A stretch of DNA of 64,000 bases from Todiramphus chloris collaris (lineage: Eukaryota > Chordata > Aves > Coraciiformes > Alcedinidae). The DNA lies in NCBI GenBank assembly GCA_025345505.1, contig JANVCC010000040.1, forward strand, positions 12,182,023-12,246,022, written 5' to 3'. Of this stretch, positions 34,939 to 48,111 are shown piece after piece. Under the pieces are notes generated by a model. It saw only the letters and a list, made by a program, of their open reading frames with translations. It searched no databases and was not told where the DNA came from. Position numbers and translations under genes: made by a program. Position 1 is the stretch's first letter. Each line of letters starts with the position of its first letter.

Positions 34939-37836
34939 GAAGCAGGTGTTTGTAAAAGGAGACTGTGCTCCACTAGGTTTTGAAATTTCTTTCTGTGATT
35001 TCTTTTGGTAAAGGAAATTAAGCTGTCTCTCCAACTGGGAAGAGTGTACGGGGTTAAGTCCCATGCAAATCTATTTTCTTTGCCTCTGACATCTTGCAGA
35101 GTCTAAAGGGAGAGAAGACACTGCAAGATCTCTAGTGGTATGTTCCCCAGCTCAGTCTACAGATGACTGTTGTTAGTTTTATATGATGGGAGAGCTTTTT
35201 AAAAGGTAAAATGAATGCACTGAAATGAAAGTGATGTTATTCACACCACCAAAAGCCTTATGGTGTATAAAAAAAAAAAAAGTACTTGTTTGACAAGACT
35301 CAGCATGTTAACCAAACATCACTAAGTTTTCACACTTACAGTAACATTAAGAAGGAAGCCACATAAATATTTCATTTCAATCCCTAGTATTGACAATTAA
35401 GAGATGGGTTGTATAGGTGACGGGACATAGTTATACCTGCGGTGCCTCTGTTAAAGGATGAACATTTTAATAGCTTAGAATTCTCCAACACTGCCCTGCT
35501 TAATTTCTCAGCCCTAAACTGTGTTCCTCTCATGGCAGCTTTTGCACTTAGCATAAGACACTTTGATTTTGTAAAGCTTTGTATCCCAAGGCAAGTCAAA
35601 GCACTTAGAGCACTCCAGGAAGAGAGAAGGTGTTGATCCAGGTTTGGGGCAGGATAGCCCTGTACCTCCGTGTACCTCTATTATAATGTTTACCCCTATA
35701 CATTATAACAGAAATCTTTGTCCTTGCATGAAGAAGGGAGAGCATTGGGTAGGTAAGTCTTTGCAACATTTTCAAATCACCACGAAAAGCAAGCAAGAAA
35801 ACAATGCCAAGCTTCAGTTTTAGAGCTCACAGTCATGCTCTGTTATGTTCACCAGTAGTCTTACCAGGTGGCTACCTCTGATTTGTTTTTCAAAATGCAT
35901 TGCTTGAAGAATCAAGACAAATTTAATCCTGGTATTATATTTCTTATTAAAATCCTAGATGGCTCTACACTTGTGGATTACTATGATTTTGAGAAGCACA
36001 GCTACATCGTAGAAGAAGCTTCACACAGTCCTCAGCAGACAAATCCCTACTTCTAGGTATTATACTAACTCCTGCTCAGGAAATCTTATTACACTGAACC
36101 CTCTTTTATTAGAAACTTTATGATTATCAGCATCAGCACAGTTTAAACTGTATGAGTACTTTTCTCACATAAATATATTAGCTATATTTTACTGTAGCAT
36201 ACTGCATGGGCTCAGCTTCAAATCCTACTCGTAACAGTTATATTGGCAATAATACAAATGAGATATAATTGGATTTTTTTTTTTTAACTGCTAGTGTCCC
36301 CCGCCACCCCGCAGCAGAGCGCATGGCAGCCTTTTCATTATGAAAAGCTTTAATTTTTAAACTTTTTTTTTTTTTTTTAAATTCCCATTTACAAAATTCC
36401 AATACACACAGAATATCGTGTAGCACATTTACTAGATAGAAAATGTTTACAAAATTTTTAGGAATACTCAAAAAAAAAAGGTATACACTTAAGATATATC
36501 CTTAGTCTATCTTACAACACCGACTGTATTTGAGAATGAGGTACTGAATATGTACTTATGTTATTTCACTTTGAACATGGAGATGGTACTAACAAGATTT
36601 TCACTACAGACAATTAGTTTATGAAATTTTTAAGCCATGGAAAAATGTGATCTTGAAACGTTATCTTAAGATTCCTTTTAAGTATGATTTATGACAAAAA
36701 TTTAAAGTTTCAGCTTTCTGCATAGATTGAAATATAACAAAGATATTTTCTCAAAGATATTGCAATGCCTTTTCCTGAACAGTATTTACTTTGAATATCA
36801 TATTATTTGTCATACACTATCTACTCACCCGCGTGTGAATTAAGCTATATTATAAAACCCAGAGCAAAATGAGAAACTCAAAAGAAAATGCACTTTTTAG
36901 TTTTGAATGAATTCCATAAAACGGCTTGTCAAACATACTCATATCCTGACATTTCTATTTCTGTCTATTTAACAGAAAACTGAGTCATCAAACCTGAAGT
37001 AAACAGTTCTAATTTTACCCTGCTTTACAGTCTGCTTAAAGGGCTATAAAAAGATTAGTTGTAAAAAAGCAGCAATGATCACCTCCAATGATCACGGGAA
37101 GGGAAGCGGTCTCCTATGGCTGGGCATAACCAGCAGCAGAACATTTTTACATTACAGTGTTGGCCAGACAGAATCATCCAAGCAGAAAACTTGTGTAAAA
37201 GAACTTTTTTTTGGAAAATGAAAGACCTAATGTGTCTTTAAGGCAGCTTCTTTTAATGAAGTGAAGAGCATTAGTAGTATCTCCCTTTGAATTCTTTGGG
37301 ATTTCTAAAAGATACTGATTTGCTTGGTATACGAAATCATCTTAGGTGAGATTCCCTTGCTATACAGCACAACCAAACCTACTATCATTCTGGCAGCTCA
37401 TGGAAATCAAGAAGTAAAACAAAAAGTGATCGTCTCTCAAAGAGAGTGAAATGTAAAATGCAAACAGAAATCATGTACAGAAAGAAGAAAATTAATAATT
37501 TAAAACAATAATTATTAATCACAAAACTGAATTTGGATAATTGTTGATGTATTTCTATGTTGTGGGTTTTTTTTTTTTTAATAAATAAAAAAAACCGGTG
37601 AGAGGTATTTGTGGAACACCAACATTCTGAAAATTAAGGTCATTTGCTCCAGTTGTATAAGCTGGGGCTTTTTTTTTGCTTCTCCATTAATAGTACAATT
37701 ATTTGTGGAAACTAATCATTAACTTTGCGTATCTGTCACAGCGAGAACCTGAGTCCATTATATTTAAGCGTTTTTTTTTGAAAGCTCCCCAGGATTTCTG
37801 ACATTTTGGAGTGAAATGAGTGAGTGGGAGGGTTAA

Positions 37837-37951
37837 CGTGCACGTGAGCAGCTGTACTGAGTTCTGGGAGAGCTTCAGGAGAATAGTCCCCAGCACTGCA
37901 GAGGCGGCCGGCGAGGAGCGAGGCTGCAGAGCTGCGCTGCAAGGGGCAACG
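37837..37951. promoter_or_regulatory. Compact CpG cluster with an E-box
   Basis: There are eight CpGs in about 115 bases, concentrated at gaggcggccggcgaggagcg (37901-37920). A CACGTG E-box lies at 37841-37846. Flanking DNA is AT-rich and CpG-poor. It is a candidate enhancer or orphan promoter. The minus-strand 126-codon ORF over it (37699-38079) is unrecognised. Confidence 0.35.
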
Positions 37952-38531
37952 CCAGACTTGAAAAATGAGCTCCAACACCTGAACTGGCCAAAGGCCAGCC
38001 AAAATAAAGAAAAAAAAAAGTCTTTAAAGAATCTTTTCAAGTCTTCAAACTGATGAAAAACATCTTGAGTTTTCAGCAAAGAGGGGAATCCTTTCTTCAG
38101 ATCGATCTACCCGATCCAGGTAGATGTCTAGCATTTCCTTTGCACTTCTCACCCTTACTGCAGGTTCAACTTGCCTCAAGGCTTCTGAATAGCCTTTTAC
38201 CATGGCTACAGACCTAGTGCAAGACCAAGGAGTTAAAGCAAACTCTCAGGGGCAGCACATGAATATCTACAACAAGTGAGATTTTATAAAAGTGAAATTT
38301 TTTTTTTTTCCCAATAATGTATTGATTAATGCAGTACTATGACACGTACATAAGCAGTTTAATACCAAATCAATGGGGCATTTATTATCATGACAATTTC
38401 CAAAGCTTATGCCATTTGGTTTCTTTGCCATTATTTACATTTAAGAAACATACAATAGTATTTGTAAACAAGAAAAAGACCACGAAAAAATATTCTGAAA
38501 ATACCACTTTGAGAAGAAACTGTGAAGAATG

Positions 38532-38617
38532 GAAAAAAAGCCTTTAGGAAACAACTACCTTTGGGAAAAAAAGGGAAGAAAACCCCTTAGGAAACGACTA
38601 CCTTATTTACAACAAAA
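38532..38617 (+). repeat. Imperfect tandem duplication, 43-bp period
   Basis: The words ttaggaaacaactacctt (from 38544) and ttaggaaacgactacctt (from 38587) lie 43 bases apart with one substitution. Each is preceded by a g/a-rich segment. Confidence 0.75.
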
Positions 38618-39514
38618 TGTGAGATCTTTGTAGTGAAGATACCCTGGACAGTTGCAAATGACCGTATCAGAAAGCAAAACAAGCACGACATTTTGAACCA
38701 CAGCTGCAGTTTCACTGAAACTAAATTCTAATTTTGTTATTTTGTTAATAAACCAAAGTTTGTTTTGGCATGTCAAACACAATAGATAATTTCAAAGTTG
38801 TCATGGAAGTGAAAGAATATTTTATGTTTTTACTGCAAAAACAATAGCTCCAAGAATTAATCACAATCATGGACTGCTACATAAAACAGTCTGGGAGATA
38901 TTTGCTAAGAGATTCTCACATGCCTATTTGCCAGAGCCAAAAGCAACAGTTGTTACAATTTTTCTGTCTTCATTTGTATATGTAATTTATTCAAGAGACA
39001 AGTAGGTGATAAATTATCCATAAACTTCATTTTAGAAACAAGAGCATGGAAGGGTTTTGCAGATTACGTGCAGGTGATTTGCTGTGGGTAGTGCTCTGTA
39101 CATCTAACACGCTATCGCATGCACTGCTGGCACCTTTCCTTGATGAACAGCATCACTGATGAGCAACTAAACTCCACTGACAACATCGACTCAGAAAGGT
39201 AACCTATTTGTGTCACCCTGTTCTAGATATTCATGTGTAGAAAGTGGCTGAATAGAGAGAGACCTCGTAACGCAGAGAGTACCACACCAGGAGTGGGGAA
39301 CCGCTCAGCTTCTCTTTTTATCGTTCGTCACCTTTAAAGAACAGTTTTCTTTTGCATCTTTGAGCAAGACCAGTCAAAGGTATGCTGATAAACACAATGA
39401 TAATCTGAGTACGTGTGTTAGACAAAGCAAGAAGTGGAGGAGAACTTTCAGTGGTTTGCTGTAATGATGCAGTTAACACTTTGTACCCGAGACCCTGACG
39501 CTGCACGTGGAATG

Positions 39515-39550
39515 ACACCTGGTCCCACTGTCTTCAGCGGGAGACTCTCA
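39515..39550. repeat. Fragment of a diffuse ancient amniote repeat
   Basis: The sequence ggtcccactgtcttcagcgg followed by gagactctcaaatc resembles the recurrent amniote motif cccactgacttcagtggga. It is short and the family is not identified. Confidence 0.3.
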
Positions 39551-42019
39551 AATCCCAACTGTTGCCTAATGTGCTTTAAGCAAATCCCGATTTCCTGTGA
39601 CTCTCACCTATAAGCAGGTCACTAGAAATTAGCTCTACTATTGAGTCTCTGATCATTAAACAGATTTTCAGCTCCATGACTTCTGCCTGGGTAAAAGCAA
39701 TGCTCCCGTTGAGCTCCTGTAATACCTGTCTTCTGGAATTCCTGAATAGTTCAAAAAACCCCAAGCCCCATGATGACTTTAAATAAAGATTTTTATTGTA
39801 GCTGATGATTTGTACCATCAGAACAGTTTTATCACGTAGAATTTTTTTCAAAAGAAGACAATATGTATTGTGAAATCAAAGAAAAACTAAGTTCTCTTTA
39901 AGAACTAGGGCAATTCAGAGCAGCTACTTCTAACTTAGGAATGTGATATTCAATGGTATGTATGTTAAACTACTCGAAAAAAGATATTGTTTTTTCTTCC
40001 TTCCATTGTTCCCAAACTCAGAAGCATAAAGTCTCACTGACTGCAAAAAAACACTCTTGAGCTTTAATTTACAGACTATTCCCTATGAGGATAACTGATA
40101 TTTCTTTTTTACAATTGCATACACCTATTTCAAATGCTGCTCTGTAGATCTTTCGTTTCATAAATATTTTCTCTGCCTATAGCACTGATAGGTATAATCA
40201 AAGAGCTCTAATGGATTAGCCTTACAAAGCCAGAGCATTTACCAGCATATAGATGAAGACTGGTGCAGAAGAGAAATGGACCAACTCCACAGCTGGCATT
40301 CAGCAAATCCACAAAGCCCCAACTTTTACTACCGGAGCTTGAACTTCATTCACCGACTTCAATTCACGCAGACAAAGGAAGTAGATGACAAATAAAAAAG
40401 TAACTTAAACCAAATAATGTAATGAAATCATCCATTCCCCTTTCAGTGGCCCGATTCTTCTAGTCTTACCCGACTGTGGTTTCTGCGTTAGGACGGAGGC
40501 TTGCCTGGCAGGAGCTTGGGAGCAGGAGGCTGGCATACAGAGCACTGCTTGTACGAATACAGTTTATACTTGCCTGTCTGGTAACTATTAGTCACGAGTA
40601 GCAGCAGTCGGGTAGGTGGGACATCTTCTGGGAGTAAGGTCTGAAACCCTTAGTTTTACTCTCAAGATGGCTGTGTTCACTGGATGGCAACTGAATAAAA
40701 ATAACCCTCTGAAAACCTCCGACAGCTGCCTGGAAACTACTGCTCCTGCAAGGCTGACAGATTCGCTTAATTGTGAGCAGCTCCTTCGCTCATAAAACGC
40801 AATGGCTCCATGTCATTTCAACAAGTGTATACCTGGGAACTACAGTATGAATTAGTCTTAATTTATCTGCAGTACTGCCTGCATGCTTTATGAAAAGTAT
40901 ATGTGTATATATAAACAGGGTAGAAATTAACTTCTGCCTAAGGCTACCACCAAATGTCAATTAAGCTGCCAGACTTTCAGGGGTTGGAATTCTGTCTCTC
41001 TGCCTGGGGGAAGCTTTGTATTCAATTTATTGTTGAATAAGACAACCAGTTTGGCAGGGAAAACAGATTAACAAATTATACACTATTTTTTAAAGAGGTG
41101 AACGTAACTTACTGAAAACAAATTTAAGGAAGCTTTCTTATTATTGTTATAACTCTTTTTTTCAATGTATAAAGCTGGAGAGGGAAAAAAAAAAAAACAT
41201 TAACTGTCTGTAAGCAAGATCTAACATGAGCAATATAAGTTAAAAACACGCTCTTAGCTTTGTTTTATTATTTCCCTATTTTATTAGCATATAAATATTG
41301 GTGGGAGAAGCTGCTCCCATGCCCAGCCAGAGGATATAAAAAAACAGTTGTGTTCTAAACAAGATACTAATTCACCGACTGATAAAAAAGCTTATTTCTT
41401 TCTATTAAACAAGCATGTACATTATCTCTGTCTTTCTCTTTGCAAAGAAATACTGCTTACCGTTTCAATCCTAGTCTCTCTTAATATTTCCATACCACTA
41501 GAGATGCTCAAATAGTTAGGTGCCAATTGGCATCCCAATTCTATCCAAACACAGCCAGTCAAGGCCACATTTATTAATGACATTAGAATTCACAGAGTGC
41601 TATTGTAGATAGAAAGGGCAACGTGGTTGGGTTCACCCCACATAACACCTGCACGAGTTATTTCCATAGGTGGACTTGGTGAGTTGAAGGTCCTCCCTCA
41701 ACCCCCAGGACTCACAAAGTTTCCATGTCAAGCAGAAGGTAAAATGTATAGACGCTTCCATGCCAGGTTCTCCATATCCTGGTGCTCTACCTCAGGTTGG
41801 GAGTTCCCATTTAAACCAGCCTAATTTTGGCATTGATTCTGCTGAGATTTAGTTTGCTTACTCATGTCATTATACAGATGATCAAATTCTTCCTCTAGGG
41901 TGTAAACTGAGCCATTCTGTGGCTCCACATGCAGCCCACCAGCATGAAGACGACCTACACTCAACTAGGCGTTTTCACTATCAATTCACTAATATGGCCA
42001 GGTGTCAGAGAGAAGGGAT

Positions 42020-42062
42020 GTGTGTTTTGGGTTTTTTTGGGTTGTTGTTTGGGTTTTTTTTT
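42020..42062 (+). repeat. G/T-rich low-complexity tract
   Basis: Three GGG runs are separated by T-rich spacers: ttttgggtttttttgggttg, then ttgtttgggttttttttt. A fourth GGG at 42015-42017 lies just upstream, so a G-quadruplex is possible on the plus strand. Confidence 0.75.
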
Positions 42063-44056
42063 CCTAATTTTGAGTAGAACTCTCTTTTATCTTGTGATCT
42101 GAAGAAAAACAGTGTTTACATAAATTACCTATGGCTGCTGGGATAGGAGGACTTCTGTCTCCTCAGCATGTAATTAATTCAGCATTGTGAGAGGCTAAAG
42201 AGAAAACAGAGCTATGGAATTCACCAGACAAACACACATTCTGTTTGCTTGGAGACCACAAGGAGAACATCTTCCCATGACTGCTGGAATGTACACATGT
42301 GCTGTTTTACACTGGAGAAAACTTAAGCCAGAGGCTAGCGTGACTGGTCTGCTGGAATGAGCCTGCGTCCCGCACTGCTACAGCAGTTCTCACGCCACCT
42401 GAAAGTCTCTTTCATCAGTCTGGTAAACAGGGCAAAGGAACACGTCTTGTATAAGAGCTGCCTTTCCTCCACTCACTCCAAGTAACAGTTTCCCTGCCTT
42501 TAACTCTCATTACAACAGTACCATAGGGACTAGAAAATGCCATCACTGTAGGAGTCCTGCAGCTCAGATGCTTGGAGCTCGTGCTTTCGCACTTTCTCTC
42601 CATACCCTGAGCATATTACACAGTGTCTTTGCCATTCAGCGTACACTCAGCTTGTGCTTTTCCAGGATCCATCAAAGGTTACCAACACGCTCACTATCAG
42701 CTCTCGGTGTTTGGCAACAAATATTGGCTAAAGGGTTCTTAGCTTCAACTGAATGATTTGCAAAAAGTTACCAGTTTACAAACACACAACATCAGAAATA
42801 AAAAGGCCTGGGAGAGTGCTGTGGCAAACAAGATGCTCCTCACAGATGGAGCATCTACTCTCTCATTTTCTCTCCAGGAGTATTCTTCACCATTTAGATT
42901 CTTCACACATGTAGTTGTACAGTAAAAATATCTTTTGCAGTCTTTCCTCAAGCTACCATGTAATAAAGCACGGAAAAGGACTGAATAGAAAGTATAAAAA
43001 AAAAATTAAAAAGGAATAAAAATAATTGTGCAAGACTACTATATTTTGTTAGAACATTTTGCCTGCTATGGCTATTCTAAAATGTTAGTCTTTTTTACTA
43101 CAGGTCCCACTGGGCTATGACCTCTGCAGTGCTAAGGAGGCAGGCCTTCTGCAGTTCGTGGCTGCAGCCCTCGTCTGCGGGGCACAGGCTGCCCCTGCTC
43201 ATGTAGGGATGTCCCTTTCCTGCTCTTCTCATGGCTTTGCAGCTGCAAACCTGGATGTTGTTATGTTGGGTTCCCAAGGGCATGAACATCTCCACTTGTC
43301 TCCTCTCCTTTACCCTACCCCTTGGTTTTGTAGCTTTTCCTTTCTTTAGAGGAAGTCAGGACTGAACAAATAATGAGGTAGATAACAGTCATTTAAATAG
43401 TGACCCAATAAAATGCCTAGAGAAAGTACAGCCAGAGGCTGTGTGACACTCACCCTGGTCACATCACACACTGAAACTATTAAGAGCATCTTAAGCAGGA
43501 ACAGAACAGCCTGACCTGGTCCTGATGCAAAGTACATAGACCCTGTGGGACAGCTACTTGGAGGGGACAACTGACCATCTGAGCACCAGAGAAGGTACAC
43601 ATCGGGGAGACGCTGCCTTTCCTCCACCCAACTGACTGCTGGGAAATGCTCCTTTTATTTCCGTCTCTCTGCTCTTGTCTTTTTTACTCCTTTGCACCCT
43701 TAGAATTGACACGTCATTAGCTATGGCCCCCACAAGTCAATTGGGCAGCACAGACATGATCCTTCCTGCAACGCCCTGCAGTTACATTCATAAAATACGC
43801 CAGACTAAAACTCAAGATAAGTCCTGACAGCATTCTCTTATGCTGAGGAAGATGAAGGTAATGTCAACAGAAAACTGAGTTATCACATCAGCAAAAATTT
43901 ATAGTGATCCAGAAAATCAGACAAAGGGGTACATAGGGATGTACAGCAAAACAATCAAGTTCTAAAGGAGAAAAATATTCTGTGAAGGCAACTGTACTTG
44001 TTATCAAAATTTGCTTTTTTGATTCTCTTTTTCTTTTTTTTTTGCCTAAAATGCTA

Positions 44057-44087
44057 GTTTGGGGTGTTTTGTTTAGGTCCCCCCCAC
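44057..44087 (+). repeat. G/T-rich tract ending in a C run
   Basis: The sequence agtttggggtgttttgttta is followed by ggtcccccccac. It is a member of the recurrent low-complexity set. Confidence 0.6.
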
Positions 44088-47000
44088 AAACCTTTTGCAA
44101 TTAGAAGTATACTATTTACCATGGCAGCATTTCTCAAATCTCACTGAATGGACATCATTAGAGCAAGCAGAGCTCAGAAAGGTTATTAAAGCCTCATCTG
44201 AACCAGGAAAATGTCAAGTCAAGTGGGAACGGCAAACGGCAATACGAAACTTATTCCAGGTATCTGATGTTAATGAGAAGAAACAATGCAGAGTTTTCAA
44301 CAAAAACAAAACAAAGCAAGGAAAACAGCAACATGAGATGCACTTGTGACCAGAGCCAGCAATATATTCAGTTTTATATATTCCCAACATCATTAAAATG
44401 TGTTCATCTTACCATCAGTTGATCATTGCCTTTACCTCCAATCCACCAAGTCAGCTTTAGCGTGCTAGAGGTTGCTAGTTACAACACGGACAAAAATAGT
44501 GCTGTATATATAGGCACGTAAAAAACAGCAAAAAGCCTCTGTGAAAACAGTGATTTATAATTGCTCTTCTCTCACAAGTAGGATTCATGTGTCACATCAC
44601 TTATTTTTTTTTCATAAGCTGTTCTTTTCCGCAGGATATGTCTCAATTTATTGATGAAGTCAAAGAGGTCTGACAAGATTTTTAGAAAAAAGTAAGTATA
44701 AGCTAATTCTACAAATTGCAAGGAATATTGGTCATGTTCAAAATCCTTATTTTTCCTTACTACACCTTAACTCTTTCAGAGTGAAACTGTGCACACTGTG
44801 AGCACTGAGCTTAACACGCACAAAAAAAGGTTTTTTTCAAGACCAGTGAAAGTACTGGCTATGATCTTTCTTCTTCTTTAGTGTATGTCTAAGTGTTGGT
44901 TTTCTTTCACATGCTGTTCTGCAAAAGATCTTTAGCACCTATTTTGGCAGAAAGCTTAAAATATTATGGCAATCACAAAAGGAATGTAACAGTGACTTCA
45001 GAGAAAATTGAAGCTGAGCAACAGAGAGGAAAAAGGATCTTCAGTAATCCTTGTAGGGCATCTGCTTGTTGTTTTGCTTAGACCTGTGCAGTATAAACTA
45101 ACACCTAGATTTTGTATTTTATTTATTTTTTTATTATTATTAAAAGACCACTTCAGTTTTTCAAGAGCTATGCTTACACAGTAAGCCCATCTGCAATCCC
45201 ATCAGTGATCATCCAGAGAAACCAAATCCTACAGAGCAGTCAAGACCTGAATTGGAAGACTCAATTCTTAGCCAGAAATAATGAAGCATTATTAAAAAAC
45301 AATAATAGTCCTCCTATATATTTCACACTAAAAAGGGTATGATTAACATTGAAAAAACTGATAGATGGCCTTCAGAAATCAATAGGTAAGAATCAGTACC
45401 TTATAACAAAAGTTTCACATTCTTATTTTTCTTATTTCTGTTTCCTTAAGATCCTGTACCATTGATTTGTTGTGTGGGAGGATTCCACTATCCCCGTCTT
45501 TGATGGGACTGCAGTAAACCTGAGTCTGCAGAGCAGATTTCCAACCATAAACCTGCACATATTTATACATGTGCTGCAATAAAGTCCACTGGACTGTTCC
45601 TATGCTCCATTTACTAAACTTAAATTTGAAAAAAGTTTCTGGAGGCCTGACATGGCCATCGCATCACTGCAACATAAATCTCCAACACAGAGACTTTCAA
45701 ACTCAGGCCTATATATAATGACACCAGAGACAGTAACACACTTCAGAACAAACAGAGGAAGGGCAGAAAGGGCATAGGCACTGCACAAGGAGGGAGAGAG
45801 GCAGGAAAAAAAGCCAGAATAAAAAAACAAACAAAACTTGTGCTCCAGGTCTGCTGAAGTCATGGCTGCATAGCTCAGAAGGTTTGAAATGGGAAAGGCT
45901 GTGTTGCCTTGGTAAGAAATGTTATCTTGATCTATAATTACATCTGCACCATATAAAATAAGCAATTAATTTTTATCAATACAGATTAATACCATTTATG
46001 TATTTAAGATCCAAGAAACTGATCTATGTATTTGTAATCTTTGCTCATTTCCTTTTGGGAGGCTGCCTATCACTGGCTTATTAAAGCCTCATTATATTAT
46101 TAGGCCCAAACGTCAACCTCAGTTCCAGTCCAGGCTCTTCCCTCTCTATTTAGTAATGACCAACAGAAGCCATTTCCAACAGCAATGAGTTTGACACTTG
46201 CTGACCAATGCAAAGTTTACAGTAACATTCTGCCATTTCATTTCTTTAGCTAAAAGGATATATTTACTCAAGACAATTTACAGTATTGGGAAAAGTAAAG
46301 CATCTGTCCTTATAGGCAAATGATGTATATGCATGTATTTTACATGGGGAAAAAGCTCAGGAGGGCTACCCACTTTACACAACCATATGTCTCTCTCACA
46401 ATGAAAACAAGCCACATATCCTAGAAAACTGTCACAGGTTTATTAGAAATGGACAGTAGAATCTGCTCCAGCTCAAACCTCCAGCTTTCATGCCGTCTAG
46501 AAGGAAGAAGCAATTATTTGCTTTCTAGCACAAGTTAAGCTTGTCATATTTCATATTAGTTTGCATATTCAGGAAAACTCACCTCAGTAGCTACACTCAT
46601 AAACAAATTATGATCAGCTCATTCCTCCAACAAGCAGTATTTTGTTGTTCTTTGAAAGATATCATGGCACGAAATTGTAATTAAAACAAATAAGTGAAAA
46701 TAGTCTATCAGAATTTCAGAGATCAATGAAATAATGTCTTCATGGGTACCCACCCTGCAGTTATGAGGACAACCTGCGAGATCTTTGTGTAAATAATTTG
46801 ATTCATCACTATAAGCCTAAGAATCATTTAATAAGTGCCTCAAATTACAGTGGATTATGAATATGAAAAATATTCACCATATTAAACCAAAACGACCTAC
46901 TCTACCAGGAACAGATTCCAGGATTCTGTCTAATGTGTTGTCAGTGTATTTCAAATTCAGAAATTTGATTTTAAAAAGCAACAGATTTTTCAAAGATTAT

Positions 47001-47167
47001 TCTCACACTGGCTATAGAAGATACCCATCTGTGAGTTAAAATAAATACATTTAGGAAGCTATCAAAATGTTCCTTAAAATCAAACATATGGTAAATGTTC
47101 ACTGTGTCAGGCTCAAGCTAATTTCTCCAGTAGCTGGGCCTCTGCACATCTGACCAATTTCAAGGGC

Positions 47168-47223
47168 TTTTTTTTTTTTTTTTTGCTTTTTTTTTTTTTT
47201 TTCCCCCCCCCCCCCCCCCCCCC
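47168..47223 (+). repeat. T17-GC-T16-C21 homopolymer block
   Basis: T17 (47168-47184) is followed by gc, T16 (47187-47202) and C21 (47203-47223), then ttctt. The minus strand therefore carries G21 followed by a long poly(A) segment. This could form G-quadruplex, i-motif or triplex DNA. Homopolymer lengths are error-prone in most sequencing, so exact run lengths are uncertain. Confidence 0.85.
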
Positions 47224-47749
47224 TTCTTAATTTTAACCTGTTGCAAAGGTTTAACAAATGTAGCAGAAATATGTGTAAAATCTGAACAAACAATTTAAGA
47301 CTGTTTCACTTTAAATGCAGCTAAGTATGGTTTTATTTTTATCTTCCATTTAGAAAAATAAACACCATACTGATAATGGGTTCCTATGATAAGGAGAAAA
47401 AGGATATTTTAAAGGTTTTTTGAAGGAACAGCCAAACTAACGGAAAAGGCCCAGCCACTCAGCTTGCTCAGTAAAATTTTGCTGTGTTATGATCTGAACC
47501 AATTCCAGATGATAAATTTAGAACACAGCTAGCAGGAAATAGAAAAGCAGGGTCTCAGTCCTTTTGTGAATCTCTCCATAGGCCCTGAGCCTCTGATATC
47601 AGTGTGGAGAAAAGAAAAAGCTCTGTGGGAAATTTCCTAAAAAACCAAAATCTAATGAATCTGTGGAGAGGAAGAGAGAGAGGCAGGCTGAGCATGTGCC
47701 TCCTTTGCCTGAATGCAAGCAACTGCCACCTTCCTTTCCACTTCTACCT

Positions 47750-47843
47750 CGAGTGGGGGCATCGCCTGGAGAAGCGGCTGAGCTCAAGCTGTCCCCGAGG
47801 TGGCAATGGGCTGGCAGTGCTGCTGTTCTGCACGGCGAGGCCG
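47750..47843. promoter_or_regulatory. Compact CpG cluster
   Basis: There are seven CpGs in about 94 bases (ctcgag, atcgcc, gaagcgg, ccccgagg, cacggcgaggccgg). The segment lies within a 127-codon plus-strand open frame (47604-47987) and is overlapped by open frames in two other phases, none of which I recognise. It is a candidate regulatory element or noncoding exon; the coding possibility is weak. Confidence 0.3.
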
Positions 47844-48016
47844 GGGGCTGTGCTGGTGCCCAAGTTGCTTTGCAGCTGCCAGGGAGAGCAACATCTCTCC
47901 AGCAGTGACATCAGCAAAAAGCATCTTCTAGAAGATACAGGCACCCACCTGGGAAAGGAGAGTCTGTTTTGGGACCTCTGTCCCTAGTCTCCCTAGATTT
48001 AATAATTTGGAAGATA

Positions 48017-48111
48017 AAAAAAAAAAAAAAAACCTAAGCTTTTTAAAAACGAAAATTTGGGCTTTAAAAAAAAAACCAAACAAACAAAACAAAAAAAAAA
48101 AAAGGAAAAAA
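48017..48111 (+). repeat. A-rich and A/C-rich low-complexity tract
   Basis: The tract contains a poly(A) after gaagat, a middle aagctttttaaaaacgaaaa segment, then aaaaccaaacaaacaaaac and a second long poly(A). The minus-strand 81-codon phenylalanine-rich ORF here is an artefact. Confidence 0.75.

Larger units (their letters stand above)
32143..37780. other. Noncoding DNA with short tandem duplications
   Basis: The region includes an A-rich tract at 32221-32248, two local tandem duplications (32331 and 32724), a G/T-A/C foldback at 34811 and T runs near 36270, 36363 and 37568. Otherwise it is unique AT-rich sequence without recognisable genes. Confidence 0.65.
38618..47160. other. Noncoding DNA
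   Basis: All ORFs are short and unrecognised. The region includes an amniote-repeat fragment at 39515, G/T tracts at 42020 and 44057, and a complex AT-rich stretch at 38700-39060 with two ACAATAG (SOX-type) words at 38779 and 38841. The rest is unique sequence in which I see nothing further. Confidence 0.6.
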
